From NCBI RefSeq assembly GCF_040869045.1, contig NW_027137020.1, positions 1 through 64,000 of the forward strand: DNA of 64,000 nucleotides, read 5' to 3'. The stretch is from Eurosta solidaginis (taxonomy: Eukaryota > Arthropoda > Insecta > Diptera > Tephritidae). Positions 59,041 to 64,000 of the stretch are shown piece by piece; position 1 is the first letter of the stretch; every line of letters starts with the position of its first letter. The translations under genes were made by a program, and so were the position numbers. The notes below the pieces were generated by a model. The model saw only the letters and a list, made by a program, of their open reading frames with translations. It was not told the DNA's origin and made no database searches.

Positions 59041-59339
59041 TTTGTTGATGTATGGAATTTCTATACCAAATACTGGATACCTGACGGGCATTTCTTTCTG
59101 GAACGATGAAACTAAAAAAATATCTTAAGACTTTTAAGAATGAGCTTAACACCAGTTATTCAATTATTATTCTGGTTTTATTTGGAAACACTGAAAAGAA
59201 GGAAACATTTACTGGCATATTTTCCAGAACTAGGCGAAAGTACTTCGGTCGCGACTCACTTGGATCTCCCGAGGATTTATCCAAGGTTGAGATCGGTATC
59301 ATTCGGAACTGTATCGTTGCTACCCAACGATTTTCTGAG

Positions 59340-59597
59340 TAGTTAAATCTACGTCACCGTCATTTTTGTTGTATGCGGTATCACAATGGACCTTCGTGTC
59401 GTCCAAGTGAGCTTTCCTTATCAGGGCAGCTACCACCTTACCTAACCTACTGGCATATTGCGGTGGTACTATTTCGAAAACCACCACGTCATTATCATCA
59501 GGCAATTTCGTAATGTTTATTTATTTCAACATATTTCACCGGAGATCAAACCGCGGTCAAACTGCTGAAATCTCAATCGCCTAACCATTGGGCAATT
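59340..59597 (-). mobile_element. Candidate second tRNA-derived SINE
   Basis: On the minus strand from 59597 lies an A-box-like CCCAATGGTTAGGCGATTG, about 30 nt later a B-box-like GCGGTTTGATCTCCGG, then an unrelated body (GTGGTAGCTGCCCTGATAAG, TCACTTGGACGACACGAAGG). The spacing fits a tRNA head. Only one copy is visible here, so a lone tRNA pseudogene plus flanking DNA cannot be excluded. Confidence 0.5.
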
Positions 59598-59916
59598 ATG
59601 TTGTATTTGTTTTCTTGCTAAAATCTTAAGTAAAATTAAACACAACATAAAAGATACAAACATATAAAAATGAAATCAAGAAAAGTTTACTCAAATGTAC
59701 ATATAACTATTGTCCAGGATCGGGTATTCAAGAAGAAAAACACCGAAGATCGGTTGATGATTCCGCAGCTCAGTAAAAGTTGAAAACCAAGAATTGTATT
59801 AAAAGCTCGGCCAAGCAAATTAGACTTCTTTCTTGAGTTTTCGGAAGATGAGTACAAGAGGATAGGAAATATATTAAATCCGTACAGGACGGAGATTTTA
59901 AACACCCTGTATATAC

Positions 59917-61159
59917 TCATGTTTATACTTATGTGTTTCCTGTGGGATAAACATTTCACTTATTACTGCTCAGCAATCGGGTATTCGATTATTTCAATGA
60001 GCAATTATATTCTTTTTTAATCTTTTATACAAGGAATGTACACTCGCAAACCCCATTTTTGTGCATTGCTTGAACATTAGGGCGAGTCTTATATTTTAAC
60101 TTTGTACTGCAAAGTAGCACACTACACTAAAATTTTTGTTGTATCATATATGCTGCGCGGAAAAAATTTTTAAATCATTGAGATATGAGAAAGAAAACAA
60201 CGGTCAAACGCCATCCAGACTCACGAAATTTTTAACAAAACTCTTGGATAATCAGTTATATTCACCTTAAAACTTTTGAAATTTGATTGGTGGAAATATC
60301 TTTGGTGGGTATTTCTGAATTCATTCTGTGGTATTTTGATATTACCAGAGCCATGACTTGACCCTTGAAACTTCACTAAAGATTGGTATAGATAGATCCA
60401 TATCGCAATACGCTAATGTTTAAAATTTTTAGGTCGCATACAAATTTGTTTGAACTCTTTTTGGTGCTTCCAATGACTCAGTTCGTCTTCACCCTACCAC
60501 GGCTGCCGTTTCGAAAACGTCCTATTTTAGACAACTTTTAAATAACTTTTGTCTAAAAATTCGGTTGAATAACAGCTTCTCTCAGAACTTAAAAAAGGCC
60601 CTATCTGAGCTTCGATTCAGTACATTTTGATATTAAATGGAGCGTTTATGAAAAACATTTCTGATATAGGGCGTTCTGAAAAATATGTTCTAAGACAGGG
60701 CGTTTTTTAACTGACATCTAAGATAGTGTGATATTCCACTTAGCCGTCGATTTGATCAAGTTTTAATGAGAATCTCCCGGAAACAACACATTTAATTGGA
60801 ATCGAGCCGAAACTTTTTTAAAAAATAAGTCTTCAGATCTTCTTTGTTTTTCCTTGTAGATATCTGATTGTTACGCCTATTTTTTTGCATCTGAATCGTG
60901 AACTTTAGCAAAATGTGTATCTCCTTTTTAACCTGCTTACACTAGCTTCATTCATATGTTTGTATGCATGTAACTCTTTTATGCCAAATAAGCAAATAAT
61001 AAAAAAGGAAAATGTTACGTATACGTACCGTTACCCATCTTTTCAGGTAGTATGGATATGTTTAGGTTTATGTTTTTTAAACAACATGCTTTGTAGGGTT
61101 AGGCGTTGAGTGAGTGAAAATGCATAACATAAACAGAAAATTTCGACAAAGAATATTCA
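59917..61159. other. Unassigned AT-rich non-coding DNA
   Basis: No gene or known repeat is recognised. Confidence 0.4.
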
Positions 61160-61275
61160 AATAAGTCAGTGGGAGGGCGATTTGAACCCACTCATCATCC
61201 ACACATCACCACGTCTTGATGCGTTTGTACACAGTCCGATTACGCAGGAGTGCGGGTTCAAATCCCGCTCCCAAG
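61160..61275. repeat. Inverted pair of tRNA-3'-end-like sequences
   Basis: Plus strand near 61248-61271: GCGGG TTCAAAT CCCGC, a perfect T-arm, then TCCCA. Near 61168-61190 lies the reverse complement of a similar arm (TGGGAGGGCGATTTGAACCC). The two can pair over about 22 nt around a 60-nt loop. Neither half has a full cloverleaf, so this is not a functional tRNA gene. Confidence 0.55.
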
Positions 61276-61439
61276 AGAAAAAGGCTTCGAAGAGATTTAC
61301 AAGGAACAAGCGAAACAGCTGTCGCTTTTTCCGTCCTGATATCGAACTATTTAAATTTTTTCCCAATCATTAATAAAAAAATATTATTTGTTTAAATCAA
61401 TATGTTATTGAACAAAAAAAAAAAAATAGTTTGAGCGCT

Positions 61440-62380
61440 GAAAGAGAGCTTACGATTCCTCGAACTTGTTCAAGAAGAGATTTCTCGCGAGCTTCGGCTT
61501 CTAGCGGGATTCTTGAATCTTGAAATACTCGTAAATCTCGCAAGCTTCTTGTCATTCAATTTAAACGATACACTGACTGTTTTATATGGAGCTTGCGATT
61601 TCTTCTGGAGCACAAGCTAAAACTTTCATAATACCACAATTAAAAAACACCGCAATTCATAGAATACTGCCAATGCAGCAACCCACTTAAATGTCGAGAA
61701 GCTCGCGAGCATTTCGATTATTTAGAGATACGAGAATCTCGCGAGAAGCCGAGTTCTCGTTTTTTTCGATAAAAGGTTAGAATATTATGAACAAAGTTAT
61801 ATAAATATGTTTCGAGCGAAGTATCATTGGAAAGGTAAATAATTAACAAAAAAAAAAAAAACACATGTAAAAAAAGCATAGTGTATAACTACTGTCAATA
61901 CAGCGGCTAAATTGAATGTAGAGAAGCTCCCGAGATTTACGAGTATTTCTAGGTAAGATAATGTAGCGAGAAAACGAGTTCTCGATTTCTCGAGTCTCGA
62001 AATTCTCGCTTGTGTTCGAGAAGAAATCGTAAGATCTACTGTGAACCAAATGTTCGAGTATGCGTTCAGCGAAAGCATTCCACTATATCAAATACATACA
62101 TATCGAACTAGATCAAATGGAAACCTTAATTGAAGTATATCTTAATGGCAATTAAACAAGGCAGTATTTGCTTTCGTTTCGCAACAGAACAAATAACTGA
62201 CTTCATCCTCATACCACCAGAATTGTTTAAACGAATAAATTGTTAAAAAAAATTTTTTAAACAATTTGTGCGTTTGTTCGCTGCGAACCAAACGTTGGAG
62301 CACGCGGTCAGCGAGAGCATTCCACCACATCAGAAACGTACATGTTAAATAAGATTGAATGAGTGCATCTATCGAAAATT
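61440..62380. repeat. Degenerate tandem units of ~225-250 bp with TCTCGCGAG palindromes
   Basis: CAATGCAGCAACCCA..GAGAAGCTCGCGAGC (from 61672) recurs as CAATACAGCGGCTAA..GAGAAGCTCCCGAGA (from 61896). GAACCAAATGTTCGAG..CAGCGAAAGCATTCCAC (from 62044) recurs as GAACCAAACGTTGGAG..CAGCGAGAGCATTCCAC (from 62285). Words such as CTCGCGAG and CGAGTTCTCG give many small palindromes. Confidence 0.65.
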
Positions 62381-62949
62381 TATTGAAACCCCTTTTATGG
62401 GTGTCACACTTCAAGGAAACAATTTTCAGTTAAATTCTATACACCCTAGAGTATATACAAGTACACTCATATATGTATGCGCATTATACATGCCATATAA
62501 GCTGCCATTAACCTATTGCCAATTTGAAAAATAAGCAATTTGAACCTTTTTCGCACGTGTGAGCTAAATTTAATCTATTTTTATGATTTTTTTTGTTGAA
62601 ATTCCAACTAAAATCAAAGTTTTACAAAAGCTTTGATTTCATGCGACTTTAATGCTGTTTGGCAATAATTTCAAATAAATTTAAAATTTCCTGTGAAAAT
62701 ATATTTATGAGAAGTTAGCTGCAAAACTTGATAATTTCACAGTTCAAAATTTTGTGTCAAATACAAATTTGAAAGTCAATTATTATTTGGATTTATAAAA
62801 AATATTTGTTTGTATAAAATGGGATTTAATAAAGCTATGCATGGAGTCACAGATTCCATTTTTGTTTGGCAAAAATGAACGTATTTGTACAAAATAATAT
62901 GAAGTTATTTATGAAAAAATAAAACAAAATAAGTAAAAATAATAAGTAA
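62381..62949. other. Unassigned AT-rich non-coding DNA
   Basis: No gene or known repeat is recognised. Confidence 0.4.
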
Positions 62950-63253
62950 TAAATGTAAGGCTAGAATAAACTCCGATTAGATTTTAGGCCGACCTTCTCT
63001 TCCAATTTGCGTCGTGCTCCTTTTAGTTGTTCCGACTACGAACGGCATCTGCAGTTTTCGCTGAGAACCTTTTCATGGCAGAGATACACTCGGAGTGTTT
63101 GGCAAATCACTGCTGAGGGGAGACTACACTTAGAAAAACTTTCTTCTAATTGAAAACACTTGTTTCTAAAACTTTAATATCTATTTTTAATGTTTTTTAG
63201 GATCCTTTGTGTGACAGGTAGAGCACGCTACTACCACACCACGGCGACCGCTT
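62950..63253 (-). mobile_element. SINE-A copy, diverged, with internal deletion
   Basis: The reverse complement has the head (GCGGTCGCCGTGGTGTGGTA, GTAGCGTGCTCTACC), the body (TTCTAAGTGTAGTCTCCCC) and the 3' end (GGAAGAGAAGGTCGGCCTAA). About 40 bp around the CCGGCCAATTTGTAGG region is missing, and the B box is lost. Confidence 0.83.
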
Positions 63254-63399
63254 AGGTTAAAAATGAAATTGGCACTAAATTTAACACTCAGACTGGCAGT
63301 GAATCACTAACACCTAAAACAAAATCTTGAGTGTTACACCAGTAGATTTCAAATATGTGCCTCACAACTCATGTTTCTAATGGATTTAGAGTAAATCTT

Positions 63400-63735
63400 C
63401 ACATCGATATATAACGATTTCAGTAAAGAATTTGAGCACTGCCTGCTTATACACAAGCTTCCAACCTTGTTTCACCCAGTGGGTCTCGTCGTATCTCGGC
63501 GTCCGAAAGCAAGAAGTAATTTAGAAAATACTCTTTCCAATATCTTTGATGTTCCCTTTGACTTCCCACAGAGCAGTGATCTTTATCCAATTCTGTTCCT
63601 GCTATTTATTAATTATATTTGCAATAAAATATTCCAAAATCTTAATGCATGCAGATGATATAAAACTGTTTAGGTCTTATGCGTATATTGAAGAATGTCC
63701 CTTGCTTCAAGTAAAATGCAAAGGGAGAGTTAAAT
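63400..63735 (+). pseudogene. Non-LTR reverse transcriptase fragment (jockey/CR1-like)
   Basis: The conceptual reading across two frames gives WVSSYLGVRKQ, LSNIFDVPFDFPQSSDLYPILFLLFINYICN and LMHADDIKLFRS. This corresponds to the RT segment from motif B (VPQGS.LGPILFLLFIN) to the catalytic ADD box (F/YADD; here HADD). A frame change separates PILFLLFIN from HADDIKLF, and PQGS has become PQSS, so it is inactive. Flanking RT domains are not recognisable. Confidence 0.75.
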
Positions 63736-64000
63736 ATTGATACCAATTTGCGACGCAGACATTCCAACCAGGTTGGCCGAGGACCTGGTGTGAATGCGGA
63801 GTCAGGTGCATAAAATAACTTAACCAGTACAGGAATGCTGGGACTCTATCCCGAGGCACTTTGAGGGACGTGCTGAGTATCTCGAGTAGAGATTGAGAAA
63901 CCTGTTAGTTTATGACTGAATTGTCATCGCTTATCTTAACACCATACTCCTTGGTCAAATCGCTTTACGCTGCCAGTGCGACAGGCCAAGCACTCCTATC
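63736..64000. other. Unassigned DNA at the window edge
   Basis: More GC-rich than average and possibly a continuation of LINE debris, but no motif can be named. Confidence 0.3.

Larger units (their letters stand above)
58074..59916. other. Interval bounded by a perfect 14-bp inverted repeat
   Basis: GTATATACAGGGTG at 58074-58087 and its exact reverse complement at 59903-59916. TA-flanked CAGGGTG termini are common in mariner-type elements, but no transposase is visible between them and the arms do not extend. The pair may be two independent relics or chance. Inside lies an imperfect foldback at 58181-58291 (CAGCATCTTCAGTTAACGCT and its partner). Confidence 0.35.

Noticed and set aside
58074..59916. 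Complete mariner-type transposon
   Set aside because: Only a 14-bp inverted repeat supports it; no transposase (DDE/D signature) is found between the ends, so it is listed just as an interval.

Overview
The window reads as a gene-poor, AT-rich stretch of a higher fly genome. A tephritid or related acalyptrate fly is my best guess. This rests on the kinds of repeat present (Helentron/DINE-1-like elements with a (GTCY)n tract, jockey, RTE and R1/LOA-like LINEs, tRNA-derived SINEs, poly-CAA tails) and on no species-specific gene. I recognise no host protein-coding gene, rRNA gene or functional tRNA gene. Every protein similarity I can defend belongs to a transposable element. About half of the window can be assigned to repeat families by comparing copies within the window. 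The rest is AT-rich unique-looking DNA.

Layout. 1-8.7 kb: a poly-CAA-tailed SINE-like copy, a tRNA-derived SINE and a 2.9-kb Helentron-type element (HINE-A). 8.7-16.3 kb: two decayed RTE LINE copies in opposite orientations, a solo LTR with a clean 4-bp target duplication inside the first, a decayed jockey copy, a smaller Helentron-type element and a young SINE with a perfect 13-bp target duplication. 16.3-20.9 kb: TTATCGAT-type arrays, an AAAAG microsatellite and a second small Helentron-type element. 22.4-25.3 kb: a decayed R1/LOA-like LINE hit by two SINEs. 27.4-34.7 kb: two Helentron-type elements placed head to tail. The second carries a full-length RTE LINE with an intact 998-codon ORF (30740-33736) and a nested poly-CAA-tailed SINE-like element. 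35-41 kb: a diverged Helentron-type copy, a solo LTR, and an R1/LOA-like LINE with a large internal deletion, embedded in TCTAA repeats. 41-52 kb: further TTATCGAT elements, SINEs, a foldback MITE and degenerate tandem repeats. 52.5-55.3 kb: HINE-D, opposite in orientation to HINE-A. 56-64 kb: degenerate tandem arrays, tRNA-like pieces, one more SINE and an RT fragment.

The elements work as a nested historical record and not as a pathway. The one apparently intact enzyme is the RTE endonuclease/reverse transcriptase. Such an enzyme may mobilise its own RNA and possibly SINE RNAs, though no SINE here shares an obvious 3' end with it. The Helentron-type elements encode nothing I can recognise and would depend on a helicase supplied elsewhere. 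The most interesting signals are: the shared architecture of two Helentron-type families, with GTGGGCGTGG-type motifs repeating at roughly 150 bp; a dispersed family built from TTATCGAT repeats with a conserved unique end; a poly-CAA-tailed retroelement with several short hairpins that look conserved; and an 84-bp duplication flanking a SINE.
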